This document shows, piece by piece, positions 10,799 to 20,557 of a stretch of 64,000 nucleotides of DNA. The position numbers and the translations under genes were made by a program. The notes beneath the pieces are model-generated. The model made no database searches, was not told the origin of the DNA, and worked only from the letters and a program-made list of their open reading frames with translations. The DNA is taken from NCBI RefSeq assembly GCF_030915385.1, contig NZ_CP133268.1, positions 248,001 through 312,000 on the forward strand, in the 5' to 3' direction. Numbering within the stretch: position 1 is the stretch's first letter; each line of letters starts with the position of its first letter. Source of the DNA: Neobacillus sp. PS3-12 (GTDB lineage: Bacteria > Bacillota > Bacilli > Bacillales > Cytobacillaceae).

Positions 10799-12481
10799 AT
10801 GGAAAATCCATTTATTACAGCACTTGAAACGATTTTAGATCGCAAATATATAATTACCAATCCCTCAAAAACCTTACGTTATCGCAAAGGCTATCGCTCG
10901 GGACGCGGGGATGCACTAGCTGTTGTCAAGCCAGGAAATTTGACAGAGCTCTGGCAAGTTCTAAAAACGGCTGTCAAATTTGACAAAATCATCATTATGC
11001 AAGCGTCAAATACAAGTTTGACAGAAGGATCAATTCCTGCAGGCGGCTATGATCGTGAGGTCATCATTGTATCAACAACAAGGATTACACACCTTCAGTT
11101 GATCAACCAAGGCAGTCAAGTTTTGGCCTTTCCAGGCACAACGCTCTATACACTTGAAAATGCGTTGAGACCGCTCGGACGAGAGCCGCATTCTGTGATC
11201 GGCTCGTCTTGTCTCGGTGCGTCGGCCATCGGCGGAATTTGCAATAACTCGGGGGGCTCGCTCGTCAAACGCGGCCCTGCTTATACGGAGCTGTCTCTTT
11301 TTGCCCGCATTGATGAAAATGGCGAGCTGCAGCTGGTGAATCACCTTGGTATCGACTTAGGCGATACGCCTGAGCAAATCGTTGCCAATCTTGATGCTGG
11401 AAATTTCGATCCGAATGCTGTCCCGGAATCCCCAAAACACGGGCACAATCACACTTATCAAACGCGTGTGCGTGACATTGACGCAGATAGCCCAGCTAGA
11501 TACAATGCCGACCCCAATCAGCTCTATGAATCTTCAGGTTCTGCTGGCAAAGTAGCTGTGTTCGCAGTAAGGCTCGATACTTTCCTTAAAGAACAAAACG
11601 AAAAGGTTTTCTACATCGGGACCAATACCCCGCACGTGCTAGAATTGATTCGGAGAAAAGCACTGTCGGAGTTCGAAAATCTCCCTGTCGCTGGCGAATA
11701 CATGCACCGTGAAATCTACGACATCGCCAAAAAATACGGCAAAGATTCATTCATAGTCATCAATAAACTTGGAACTGACCGTTTGCCCTTATTATTTGGT
11801 ATGAAAGCTAATGCAGAGCGGATTTTGGACAAAATGAAAATTTTCAAGCCTTATCTTCCTGACCGTGTCTTGCAAAAACTGAGCTATCTTTTCCCCAACC
11901 ATTTGCCAAAAAGAATGGAAGAATTTCGCGAAAAGTATGAGCACCATCTGATCCTCAAAATGTCAGGCACAGGTAGTGCTGAGGCGGAGGCTTATCTGAC
12001 GGAATTTTTTAAAGAAGCTGAGGGTGACTTCTTTGTCTGCACGCCAAAAGAAGGAGCGGATGCGTTCTTGCATCGGTTTGTGGCGGCGGGCGCTGCGATT
12101 CGCTTCCAGGAGGTGCATCAAGACGAAGTCGATGATATTTTGGCGCTTGATATCGCACTAAGGCGCAATGATCTGGACTGGTTTGAAGAGCTGCCTGAAG
12201 AAATCTCAAGCCAGATTGAGCATAAGCTTTACTACGGACATTTCCTTTGCCACGTGCTGCATCAGGACTACATTGTGAAAAAAGGAGTCGATGCGCATGC
12301 CTTGAAGGAAAAAATGCTGGAGCTTTTGGATGCGCGCGGTGCGATTTATCCAGCGGAGCATAATGTTGGTCATCTCTATGAAGCCGCACCATCACTGGTT
12401 GATCACTACAAAAATGGCGACCCAACCAACAGCTTCAACCCAGGAATCGGAAAAACCTCGAAACTTAAAAATTGGGCTTAA
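10799..12481 (+). CDS. dld: Quinone-dependent membrane D-lactate dehydrogenase
   Basis: The 560-residue product has normal length for the E. coli Dld family (about 571). The N-terminal FAD-binding PCMH domain (about 35-215) shows NTSLTEGSIPAGGYDR and GSSCLGASAIGGICNNSGGS. The C-terminal membrane-association half follows (HKLYYGHFLCHVLHQDY; AEHNVGHLYEA with His residues near the flavin). It oxidises D-lactate to pyruvate, feeding quinones at the inner membrane face. Ribosome site AGGAGG is 6 nt before the ATG. GC content looks higher than in neighbouring genes, and this family is uncommon in Bacillus, so horizontal acquisition is plausible. It is monocistronic with a clear terminator. Confidence 0.93.
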   Translation: MENPFITALETILDRKYIITNPSKTLRYRKGYRSGRGDALAVVKPGNLTELWQVLKTAVKFDKIIIMQASNTSLTEGSIPAGGYDREVIIVSTTRITHLQLINQGSQVLAFPGTTLYTLENALRPLGREPHSVIGSSCLGASAIGGICNNSGGSLVKRGPAYTELSLFARIDENGELQLVNHLGIDLGDTPEQIVANLDAGNFDPNAVPESPKHGHNHTYQTRVRDIDADSPARYNADPNQLYESSGSAGKVAVFAVRLDTFLKEQNEKVFYIGTNTPHVLELIRRKALSEFENLPVAGEYMHREIYDIAKKYGKDSFIVINKLGTDRLPLLFGMKANAERILDKMKIFKPYLPDRVLQKLSYLFPNHLPKRMEEFREKYEHHLILKMSGTGSAEAEAYLTEFFKEAEGDFFVCTPKEGADAFLHRFVAAGAAIRFQEVHQDEVDDILALDIALRRNDLDWFEELPEEISSQIEHKLYYGHFLCHVLHQDYIVKKGVDAHALKEKMLELLDARGAIYPAEHNVGHLYEAAPSLVDHYKNGDPTNSFNPGIGKTSKLKNWA

Positions 12482-12589
12482 TCATCATTATGAAAGACCA
12501 TTTTAAGAGTACACTTTTTGACAAATTTGATTTTCAAGTAAAACGAAGAAAATAAGCTAAATTTCATTTTGGTACGATTGAAAAAGGAA

Positions 12590-12620
12590 ACTGAAAGTCT
12601 ACGGGCTTTCAGTTTTTTTA
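12590..12620 (+). terminator. Terminator of dld
   Basis: Stem ACTGAAAG / CTTTCAGT with a loop of about 8 nt and a run of seven T. Confidence 0.85.
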
Positions 12621-12708
12621 TTTTAGCCATTATTCACTAAAAGGCTGGTTCTATTAGTAAAATATTAGTTTTAAAATTACCTAGTATGGTTTTCACGCAC
12701 ATTTATAC

Positions 12709-13491
12709 TTATAAAATCCTATTCTTATCATCCATTTTCATTGTTTCATTTACTATTTGATCCAACGCTTGCATAATTACTGAAGTCCCTGTGATTCCAA
12801 TATAAGAAGCTCCCAATTCAAAACCCTTAAGGGCTCCTTGAGCATTAGCAGCAACAGTTCCAATCTTAAACCCATACTCCTTGCCAATTTTGTACAACTC
12901 TTGGATGACCTGTTGAACTTCAGGATGTTGGGCACCTTCCGCCTTATATCCCATATTTACAGATAAATCCGTTGATCCAATAAATGCCATATCAATTCCA
13001 GAAACACTCATAATTTCCCTAAAATTTTGAACTGCTTCTGGGGTTTCAATATGAACACAGATGAGTACATTTTCATCTGACTCATTAAAATAGGATTCTC
13101 CTCCATCCATTCCGAAACGCGCTGCCCGGATAGCAAAAGCTGCCCCCCGTTGTCCCTGTGGAGGGAATTTAGCCCTTTTTACAACGAGTTCCGCATCCTC
13201 TTTCGTATTTACCATAGGCACCTGTATTCCTTTAGCACCTCTATCTAACGCCTTTTGAATACTTGAGGCATCATACGAAACTCGGATAATTGGCACTAAA
13301 TCAACCAATTCTGCAGCCCTAACCATATCTTCAATTTCTGAATGGCTAAATGCCCCATGTTCATCATCAATTACGACAAAATCATATCCAGTATAGCCAA
13401 TCATCTCGATAAGGGAGGGAGCAAAAATTCCAAGGAAAACTCCAAGCACATTCTCACCATTCATAATTTTTTGCTTTACTTTGTTTTTCAT
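12709..13491 (-). CDS. HpcH/HpaI-family class II aldolase
   Basis: The 260-residue product has typical length. Motifs of this metal-dependent TIM-barrel family are present: DFVVIDDEHGAFSHSEIEDM (catalytic Asp/His), RGAKGIQVPMVNTKEDA, VHIETPEAVQN (metal-binding Glu) and IGSTDLSVNMGY (metal-binding Asp). It should cleave or form 4-hydroxy-2-oxo acids, giving pyruvate or glyoxylate and an aldehyde. It is the promoter-distal end of the LacI-associated island, so it probably performs the final carbon-carbon cleavage of the unknown substrate. Confidence 0.85.
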   Translation of the reverse strand: MKNKVKQKIMNGENVLGVFLGIFAPSLIEMIGYTGYDFVVIDDEHGAFSHSEIEDMVRAAELVDLVPIIRVSYDASSIQKALDRGAKGIQVPMVNTKEDAELVVKRAKFPPQGQRGAAFAIRAARFGMDGGESYFNESDENVLICVHIETPEAVQNFREIMSVSGIDMAFIGSTDLSVNMGYKAEGAQHPEVQQVIQELYKIGKEYGFKIGTVAANAQGALKGFELGASYIGITGTSVIMQALDQIVNETMKMDDKNRIL

Positions 13492-13685
13492 ATAATTTCA
13501 CTCCAATAATTGATTGTTTTAAAATAAAGAGCTTTTTTGAGTTATTGTATTTGTTCCACGAATTATATATCGGGTATAAGTTTTACGGGTTTTCCCAGGT
13601 AATACTAGTTTTCTATGAAGGAAAACAATATGGGTATAGCATATTCGGTGATTTTCGTGGATAAAAATTCCTTCAAATACTATAA

Positions 13686-14405
13686 TTACTCCCCATACCC
13701 CTGTTGAAGAATCCAGTCACGTAAACGGGAGGTAACCTCCTCGGGTCTTTCTAATGTACTTAAGTGACCACACTCTTCAATAACGGAAAGACTTGCATTA
13801 GGAATATTGGAAAAAAGATATTCATGCATTTCCATTGAACAAAGCATATCCTGTCGACCAAGAAGAACAAGTGTAGGACATTCAATTGCGGATAAATTCT
13901 CCCGTCCGTCGGGACGTGTCATAAGCGCCTTCATTTGGTTGATCATCGCCTTTGGCCCAACGTCTTCTGCCATTTTCCTAATTGTTTCAATTAAATCTAA
14001 ATCCTTTTGCCGATCAGGATGAATTAATACTGGCAGGAGATATTTTTCTGTTACATCCATAAATTTTCCGTGTGTAGCCATGTCAATAAAATTTTCCCAT
14101 CCTTTAATTTGTTCTAGGAGGGGAGGATTCGGATTGGTATCTAAAAGGGCTAACTTTTTTACTCTTTCAGGTGCTTGGCGTATTATTTCCATTGCAACGA
14201 TTCCACCCATTGACAGGCCTGCCAAGGAAAACGCAGCTGGTGCTTCATGTAAAATGGATTTAGCCATTCCCTGTATGGTATCGTCCTTAGTTAAATCACC
14301 AACTTGTATATCTGCTACATCTGCCAAATCATCCATTTGATATCTCCAAAGATTTTCATTACATAATGTCCCTGGTAGCAAAATTAAATGTTCTTTTGAC
14401 ATCAT
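13686..14405 (-). CDS. Alpha/beta hydrolase
   Basis: About 239 residues from the ATG pair at 14405/14402, behind AAAGGGA. The oxyanion region LILLPGTLCNENLW, nucleophile elbow GLSMGG (Ser near 83) and C-terminal catalytic His in ECGHLSTLERPE are all intact. It is an esterase, lactonase or C-C hydrolase of unknown substrate. A copy of the island's 16-bp near-palindrome lies 18 bp before the start, so it is probably controlled by the neighbouring LacI regulator. Confidence 0.85.
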   Translation of the reverse strand: MMSKEHLILLPGTLCNENLWRYQMDDLADVADIQVGDLTKDDTIQGMAKSILHEAPAAFSLAGLSMGGIVAMEIIRQAPERVKKLALLDTNPNPPLLEQIKGWENFIDMATHGKFMDVTEKYLLPVLIHPDRQKDLDLIETIRKMAEDVGPKAMINQMKALMTRPDGRENLSAIECPTLVLLGRQDMLCSMEMHEYLFSNIPNASLSVIEECGHLSTLERPEEVTSRLRDWILQQGYGE

Positions 14406-14422
14406 TATCCCTTTCTTTCGTT

Positions 14423-14438
14423 TGACTACGCATTCAAA
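14423..14438. promoter_or_regulatory. Putative LacI-type operator (variant)
   Basis: TTGACTACGCATTCAA differs at one position from the TTGAATACGCATTCAA copies at 25.3 kb. It lies directly upstream of the hydrolase start. Confidence 0.55.
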
Positions 14439-14527
14439 ATTTCTCAAAAAAAGGATCAACAAGACATGGATTGTCGTAGTTGCTTACTATTGATATCCTT
14501 TCCGCTCCTGCTTCACATCATTAAACT

Positions 14528-15541
14528 CTATAATACGAATGTAGTTTTACGAATTTTTAATTCCGGTTCAAGAATTATTTGAATCGGGACAGAAGGAACC
14601 GTTTCACAATCGATCAAATCTATTAATTTTTCCAATGCAAGAGACGCCATTAATTCCATATGCTGAGAAACTGTAGTTAACCCAATAAAATGATTGCTCG
14701 CTAGGCTAATATCATCAAAACCCACTACAGACACATCTTTAGGAATTTTCAAATTTAAACTTGCTGCAGCATCTAAAATTGCTAAAGCCATTTGATCCGA
14801 AACTGCTAAAAAGGCTGTAGGCCTATTTTTTTTGTTTAATAAATCCTTTGTATACTCAAAAATCTTTTGATAGGAAAATTCTCCGTTATAAACTAATTCT
14901 TCCTCATATGGAATGCCATGTTGCAATAGTGCTTCTCTGTATCCTGCAAATCGCTGATAAGTTGTTAAATACTTAAAAGGGCCTGCAATATACGAAATTT
15001 TTTTATGCCCCAGTTCAACCAAATGATTTATGGCTAATTTTGCACCTTTGATATTATCAATAACCACGAAATTCGCTTGGGGATCATCAATGCTGCTATT
15101 GTATAAGACAATCGGAAATCCCATATCATGCAGCTGTTTTATTTTGGTGTCGTTCCGCTTAACGGAAGCAACAATAATACCATCCACCCTTTTTCCTATC
15201 AAAGTATTAATGGATTTATCTAAGTTTTCATCATCATGATTGGTATTGCAAATTACCACATCGTAATCTAATTTCTGTGCCTGTTCAATAATTACTCCAG
15301 CAGACTCGGCAAAAAATAAGTTTGAAATATCCCCGACAATCAACCCGATGGATCTTGTTTTCTTTTCAACTAGACTCCTTGCAATCTCATCACGGGTAAA
15401 ACCTAATTCATTTATAGCTAAAAGAACTTTTTCTTTTGTAGAGTTTTTTATAAAAGGATAATTATTTAAAACTCTCGACACAGTCGATTGAGAGACTCCC
15501 GCTTTCCTTGCCACATCATCGGCTGTAACTCTATCATTCAT
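14528..15541 (-). CDS. LacI-family transcriptional regulator
   Basis: The start is taken at 15541 (MNDRVTADDVARKAGVSQST), with AAAGGA about 8 nt upstream. The 337-residue product has an N-terminal LacI helix-turn-helix (residues 5-30), the hinge helix region, and a periplasmic-binding-like effector domain (about 65-330; TRSIGLIVGDISNLFFAE, then FLAVSDQMALAILDAA, then VSVVGFDDISLA). It lies inside the catabolic island, so its effector is probably the imported substrate or an intermediate. Its likely targets are the TTGAATACGCATTCAA sites before the hydrolase, binding-protein and amidase genes. CcpA could use similar sites. Confidence 0.9.
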   Translation of the reverse strand: MNDRVTADDVARKAGVSQSTVSRVLNNYPFIKNSTKEKVLLAINELGFTRDEIARSLVEKKTRSIGLIVGDISNLFFAESAGVIIEQAQKLDYDVVICNTNHDDENLDKSINTLIGKRVDGIIVASVKRNDTKIKQLHDMGFPIVLYNSSIDDPQANFVVIDNIKGAKLAINHLVELGHKKISYIAGPFKYLTTYQRFAGYREALLQHGIPYEEELVYNGEFSYQKIFEYTKDLLNKKNRPTAFLAVSDQMALAILDAAASLNLKIPKDVSVVGFDDISLASNHFIGLTTVSQHMELMASLALEKLIDLIDCETVPSVPIQIILEPELKIRKTTFVL

Positions 15542-15701
15542 CGTTATTTTCCTTTCACCAAACAAAATATGATATACATATTATTAACTCTAAATTTGCT
15601 TATACAAAACTATCATAACGAATTCTATTTATTTGAGTTATTAAACGTTTTTAAAAAGGTAGAAGCCAATCATGGCATATCCCTTATTTTGGATACCATA
15701 T

Positions 15702-16463
15702 TTAAATAGCCGTCCAACCACCGTCTACTTTAATGGTCTCCCCCGTGATAAAATCAGACATTTCAGAAGCTAAAAACAGAACAGATCCAGTTATATCGGA
15801 AGGGCGAGCCAATTTCCCCAAAGGAATTCTGCTTACCACATCCTGATAAAAACTTTGATCCTCAAACATTTTTTTTGTTAAATCTGTCTCAATAAATGTT
15901 GGGGCGACAGCATTTACCTTGATATTGTATGGAGCCCACTCAATCGCTAATGCTTTGGTAAGTTGGACTGCGCCACCTTTGCTTGAACAGTAGGCAGCTC
16001 GTTTAACATATCCCACAAATGCCATTTGAGATACGATATTGATAATTTTTCCTTTTTTCTGGGGAATCATGTATTTCCCGACACGTTGAGAACCAAAAAA
16101 CACGCCTTTCAGGTTCGTATCCAAAACACGATCCCAATCATCTTCTGTCACTTCCATTGCCGGTTTTGGGATATTAATCCCCGCATTATTGACAAGAACG
16201 TCTATCCCATTATTCCGAATGTACGCTTCATCGACCATTTCATATATATTTTTGACATCTTGCATATCACAAACGATATAGGAGCATTCAGATTGAAGCT
16301 CTTTTAATTGATCCGCCGTTGTGGAGAGTGCTGATTCGTCCCGCCCTGTAATGATTACCTTAGCACCCAACTTGGCAAAAGAAAGAGCAATATCCTTACC
16401 GATCCCTTTGCTTCCACCTGTAACAATAACTTTTTGTCCGCGTAGCTCCGTAAAATAGCTCAC
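15702..16463 (-). CDS. Short-chain dehydrogenase/reductase (FabG-like)
   Basis: The 253-residue classical SDR has the cofactor motif TGGSKGIG (about 16-23), NNAG (about 93), catalytic Ser in NIVSQMAF and the YCSSK Tyr/Lys pair (about 158-162). TGRDESAL after the second strand suggests NADP preference. It probably oxidises or reduces a hydroxyl/keto group in the island's pathway. It is between the LacI gene and the double cupin. Confidence 0.88.
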   Translation of the reverse strand: MSYFTELRGQKVIVTGGSKGIGKDIALSFAKLGAKVIITGRDESALSTTADQLKELQSECSYIVCDMQDVKNIYEMVDEAYIRNNGIDVLVNNAGINIPKPAMEVTEDDWDRVLDTNLKGVFFGSQRVGKYMIPQKKGKIINIVSQMAFVGYVKRAAYCSSKGGAVQLTKALAIEWAPYNIKVNAVAPTFIETDLTKKMFEDQSFYQDVVSRIPLGKLARPSDITGSVLFLASEMSDFITGETIKVDGGWTAI

Positions 16464-16580
16464 TTTTTTCCCTCCTATTAATCAGCCCACTGCAAAAGAT
16501 AAAATACTGGGATCTAAAGTGGTTTCATCCTGACGTCCCCCCAATCTTCCATAAATAAAAGGTCAGGGGGACAGATCATA

Positions 16581-17685
16581 CTATAATTTTATTAGTCTAT
16601 TATTTTCATCTAGAGATAAGCCGGTTTCACGTGCCGCTTTTACCACTTCGGGTGCCCATTCAAGCTTTGGACGATCATCCCCGCTGTTAATAATAAAGAG
16701 GAATCCAGTCTCCTTGGCCACACAGTCTATTCGACGATAAACGTCCGTTGGAATAGACATGATATCCTTTTCCTTTAGCACCACTTCTCCGTCCTCACCA
16801 TTTTCTCCCAACGAAATCTTCCATTCGCCTTGTTGAACGAAAACGACTTGTTTGGTGGATTGTTTAAATGTGTGGAATCCATTACCCGACTCAGCCTCCA
16901 CTAACTCAAAGGTAAACGAATGCTTGTAGTTTAAGAGAGATAAGCGATCAGCAGCCTCTGCCATTCCAGGCCCGATCAGGCCGTAGCTTTTTTGGCTCCC
17001 CCGAAAGGCGGCAATCCAAATACGATTCCTCATGGGGAACCCGGTCCTGAAAGCGAAAAATCTGTTTACACATCACTTCTTCGCTAATTTTTGGAACCTT
17101 GGCCAGTTCTTCATTACTGATTGGAGTCACCACTTTTGCATGGCCTGGTACTTCCTCGCCTGCAGTGGTATCAATTAATCGTCCATCCTCCAGCAAAACA
17201 AGCCCATATCCTTCAGCAGTACGCAGTACTTGGGGAGCCCAAGTAACCTTGCCAGGATTGTCTTCACCTAAAATACAGTACAAGAAACCATCATCGGAGC
17301 CAATATTTTCAAAAGCCCGAAAAATCTTTGGAGGAATGGAGAATACATCTCCTTCTTTTAAAATAGCCTCTCCTTCTGTTCCATCATTCCCCCAGAAAAA
17401 GCGCCATGTCCCTTTAGCAACAATAAATACCTCAGCTGTTAAGTGTGAATGCAGCGAATTTTTTGTTCCATATGGCATTGCAGCCGCTCCAAAGTTAAAC
17501 CCATGTGCCTCCACCAAATTTATCACTCTTTTGCTGCTTTCCGATACACCTGGACCAATAATTGTGTAGTTCTCTTTTTTGTCAGAACCGGGAGTTTTCG
17601 CATCAATAAAAGCAGTTCGGTCCGCCACCAAATCTTCGAATAAAATCACGCGCTTTTTAAATTCTTCCTTCACAATTGTCATCAA
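16581..17685 (-). pseudogene. Double-cupin protein, single frameshift
   Basis: Two cupin repeats lie in different frames. The upstream part (17685 to about 17000) has YTIIGPGVSESS and a cupin core with NSLHSHLTAEVFIVAKG. The downstream part (about 17000-16581) has YGLIGPGMAEAAD and a core with VVFVQQGEWKISLGENGEDG. The frames join if one base is removed in the five-C run at 16998-17002 or the six-T run at 16988-16993, giving about 367 residues. The second cupin lacks the histidine-rich metal motif, so only the first may be catalytic. Function is unknown; dioxygenase or isomerase activity is possible. The indel may be a sequencing error. Confidence 0.75.
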
Positions 17686-17714
17686 CTCTACTTTCCCTCC
17701 TTTACATTATTAAT

Positions 17715-19004
17715 CTAGCTCATTACACTTTTATTTCCATACCGTCTTACACGTAGCAAGGCCTGTTCCCGATGGCCCATAAAATTTTCTAATTCACAAA
17801 GACGAGCAGCATATTCCCCTATTAACACGCTCGCTTCAGGAGTACATCTTTGATAAGTACACGTTTTAATGAACTTTCCAACCCAAAGCCCCCCTGTATA
17901 ACGTGCCGCTCCTTTTGTAGGAAGGGTATGGTTTGTTCCAATCACTTTATCGCCATATGCTACGTTTGTTTCAGGCCCCAAGAATAAGGCTCCGAAGTTT
18001 TTCAAATTTCCCAAAAAATAATCTGGGTTTTCTGTTAGTATCTCTACATGTTCAAATGCTAACTTATCCGCTTCTCTCACTGCTTCTTCTTCATTTTCAA
18101 CAAGAATAATGATCCCGTTTTCTTCCCAAGCGATTCGAGCAACATCCGCAGTAGGCAGAACTTCCAATTGTCGCTCAATTTCGATTATGGTTTCTCTTGC
18201 TATCTTTTCAGATGTTGTGATTAAGGCTCCTGGAGATGTAGGACCATGTTCAGATTGACCAAGGATATCACAGGCAATCATTTCAGGATCTGCCTTTTCA
18301 TCTGCAATCACCAACGTTTCTGTAGGACCTGCAAGTAAATCTATACCAACAATTCCAAAAAGCTGACGTTTTGCCTCCGCCACAAAAGCATTTCCAGGTC
18401 CGACTATCATATCTACAGGCTGGATTGATTCAGTTCCTAAAGCCATTGCAGCTAACGCCTGAACACCGCCGAGCACATATATTTCATCTGCACCAGCCAA
18501 AGACATTGCTGCAATGGTTGCTGCGGGAATTTCACCGTTAATCGGTGGTGTACAAGCAATCACTCGCTTAACTCCTGCAACTTTTGCAGTTAATACGCTC
18601 ATATGCGCTGAGGCGACCATTGGATACCTTCCACCAGGGATGTAGCATCCAACACTTCCAACAGGAATATTTTTATGGCCCAAAATAACTCCAGGTAGCG
18701 TTTCAACTTCTATTTCCCGGATGGCTGACTTTTGTACTTCAGCAAATCTTCTAACTTGTGCTTGTGCAAATTTAATATCATTAATCGTTTCTTCTGGAAG
18801 GGATTTTATGATTTCATCTACTTGCTCTTTTGATAATTTAAAATTTTCAGGTGACCACTTATCAAGTCTTCTAGAATATTCTCGAACAGCCTGATCACCA
18901 TTTTTCTTTACTTCTTCAATCATACTTTTAACTGTTTGTGAAACATTCATCTCTGTTTCGGCAATTTCTTCTTTTGACTTGCCCATTTTTAAAAATTTTG
19001 CCAT
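17715..19004 (-). CDS. Histidinol-dehydrogenase-like NAD-dependent dehydrogenase (copy 1)
   Basis: The start is set at 19004 because GGAG is 8 nt upstream; the longer reading frame lacks a site. The 429-residue product shows HisD family motifs: [43 protein letters not shown], zinc ligands in GQSEHGP, the acid/base pair in FEHVEI and the [17 protein letters not shown] loop. There is no his operon here. HisD homologues in catabolic clusters (for example HpsN for sulfopropanediol) oxidise a primary alcohol to a carboxylate in two NAD steps, which is the likely role. It differs clearly from the adjacent copy. Confidence 0.85.
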   Translation of the reverse strand: MAKFLKMGKSKEEIAETEMNVSQTVKSMIEEVKKNGDQAVREYSRRLDKWSPENFKLSKEQVDEIIKSLPEETINDIKFAQAQVRRFAEVQKSAIREIEVETLPGVILGHKNIPVGSVGCYIPGGRYPMVASAHMSVLTAKVAGVKRVIACTPPINGEIPAATIAAMSLAGADEIYVLGGVQALAAMALGTESIQPVDMIVGPGNAFVAEAKRQLFGIVGIDLLAGPTETLVIADEKADPEMIACDILGQSEHGPTSPGALITTSEKIARETIIEIERQLEVLPTADVARIAWEENGIIILVENEEEAVREADKLAFEHVEILTENPDYFLGNLKNFGALFLGPETNVAYGDKVIGTNHTLPTKGAARYTGGLWVGKFIKTCTYQRCTPEASVLIGEYAARLCELENFMGHREQALLRVRRYGNKSVMS

Positions 19005-19157
19005 ACCAATCACTCCATTTTTTATAAATACGATGTGAATTACTAACTTCATCTTTTAGGATACGTTCGCTCTAATTTTAATGATTAAGTGATTTTTTCA
19101 ACCTTTACGAAATAGATTCATAGATCCTTGAATCCATGTTTCCTAAAGCTAAGGAAT

Positions 19158-20423
19158 CTACGATTTAATACTCGATAATCTCATTTCTGCCGATAAACGA
19201 TGACCTTCTAACCCTTCAATTTCAGATTGTTTAGATGCATGTGAGGCTAAATATTGAACACCCTCACCCGTAATTTGTTGATGGGTGATTACCTTCACAT
19301 AACTTCCAACCCAAAGACCACCTGTATATCGAGCAGCTTTATTTGTCGGTAGAGTATGGTTAGTTCCAGAAACCTTATCTGAAAATACGACTGAGCTGTC
19401 CGAATCTATGAATAATGAGCCATAATTATAAAGACGATCCATTGAATCTCTACTATTTTTTAAATGCAAATGAAGGTGCTCGATTGCATATTCATTACAA
19501 ATATCTATTCCTTCCTGTAATGACTCTGCGATAATGACTTCTCCTAAATTTGTCCATGACTCATGTGCTGGTGAATGAGGAGAGAATTCATGGAGTAAAT
19601 GCTCAACCTCTTCTACTGTTCTATGGGCCGTAGAAATTGATGTAGTTACAAATATAGCACGAGCATATGGATCATGTTCCGCCTGTGCCAGGAGATCGGC
19701 AGCACATTTTTTTGGATCAGCCGATTCATCTGCAAACACGAGAACCTCACTAGGACCCGCAATGAGATCAATCCCCGCTTTTCCAAATACCTGACGCTTA
19801 GCTTCTGCGACATAGCGGTTTCCTGGCCCAGCTATAATATCAACCTCAGGAACCGATTCTGTACCATAGGCCATTGCGGCAATTGCCTGTGCTCCTCCAA
19901 TTGCAAAGATGTCAGTTGCACCTGAACGGACAAGGCCATAAAGGACTGCTGGGTGAATTCCCCCTTCATAATTAGCAGGGCTACAGGCAACAATCCTTTT
20001 GGCACCCGCTACCTTGGCAGGTGTTACCACCATTGGACCTGATGACAAAAGTGGAAAACGGCCACCTGGTACATAGGCTCCCACCTTTTCAATTGGAATG
20101 ATTCTATGTCCCATTTGGATCCCTGGCCCGAATTCTTTTTCAAGGGGTAAGATACATTCAAGCTGCGCTTTTGAAAAGGCAGAGATTCGTTCCACCACGC
20201 GATCAATCAGCTCCTTTACATCGCTTGATAGAGCACTTACACATCTCTCTATTTCCTCTTCACTAACTTTAAGAGGACGGTCTGAATGACTAAATCGTTT
20301 TTCATATTCCTGTACACCTGCATCTCCTTTAGATCGTACAGTGGCAATAATTTCTTTAACGGTTTGCTCCACATCATTAATAGTCGTTTGTTCATTTTTT
20401 TGTGCCTTTTTTAGATATTCCAA
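19158..20423 (-). CDS. Histidinol-dehydrogenase-like NAD-dependent dehydrogenase (copy 2)
   Basis: The 421-residue product is complete. It has VGAYVPGGRFPLL, DIIAGPGNRYVAEAKRQVFG, GIDLIAGPSEVLV, zinc ligands in AQAEHDPYAR, the acid/base pair in IEHLHLH and [18 protein letters not shown]. The C-terminal EGHRLSAE supplies the last zinc histidine. It is upstream of copy 1 in the same direction. The two proteins are distant paralogues rather than a recent duplication, so they may act on two different alcohols or form a heteromer. Confidence 0.85.
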   Translation of the reverse strand: MEYLKKAQKNEQTTINDVEQTVKEIIATVRSKGDAGVQEYEKRFSHSDRPLKVSEEEIERCVSALSSDVKELIDRVVERISAFSKAQLECILPLEKEFGPGIQMGHRIIPIEKVGAYVPGGRFPLLSSGPMVVTPAKVAGAKRIVACSPANYEGGIHPAVLYGLVRSGATDIFAIGGAQAIAAMAYGTESVPEVDIIAGPGNRYVAEAKRQVFGKAGIDLIAGPSEVLVFADESADPKKCAADLLAQAEHDPYARAIFVTTSISTAHRTVEEVEHLLHEFSPHSPAHESWTNLGEVIIAESLQEGIDICNEYAIEHLHLHLKNSRDSMDRLYNYGSLFIDSDSSVVFSDKVSGTNHTLPTNKAARYTGGLWVGSYVKVITHQQITGEGVQYLASHASKQSEIEGLEGHRLSAEMRLSSIKS

Positions 20424-20557
20424 CTTAATACCCCCCTTGAATTGGTTATATTATTAAAAAATATTATTTTATAAATAACAAAGAGAAAAACTATTAAATA
20501 CCTTTTTAATTACTTGAAAATCTTTATTTAGTATTCAATCCAACGCATTTTTACTTA

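Noticed and set aside
12009..12425. 138-codon minus-strand frame inside dld
   Set aside because: Shadow of the GC-richer dld gene. No ribosome site, and the protein composition is unlike a real protein.
16530..16570. GTCCCCC / GGGGGAC inverted arms between the cupin and SDR genes
   Set aside because: Long loop and no T-run after it. A terminator is not supported.
17715..20423. Tandem hisD-like genes considered as part of histidine biosynthesis
   Set aside because: No other his genes are near. Two diverged copies sit in a catabolic, importer-linked cluster.
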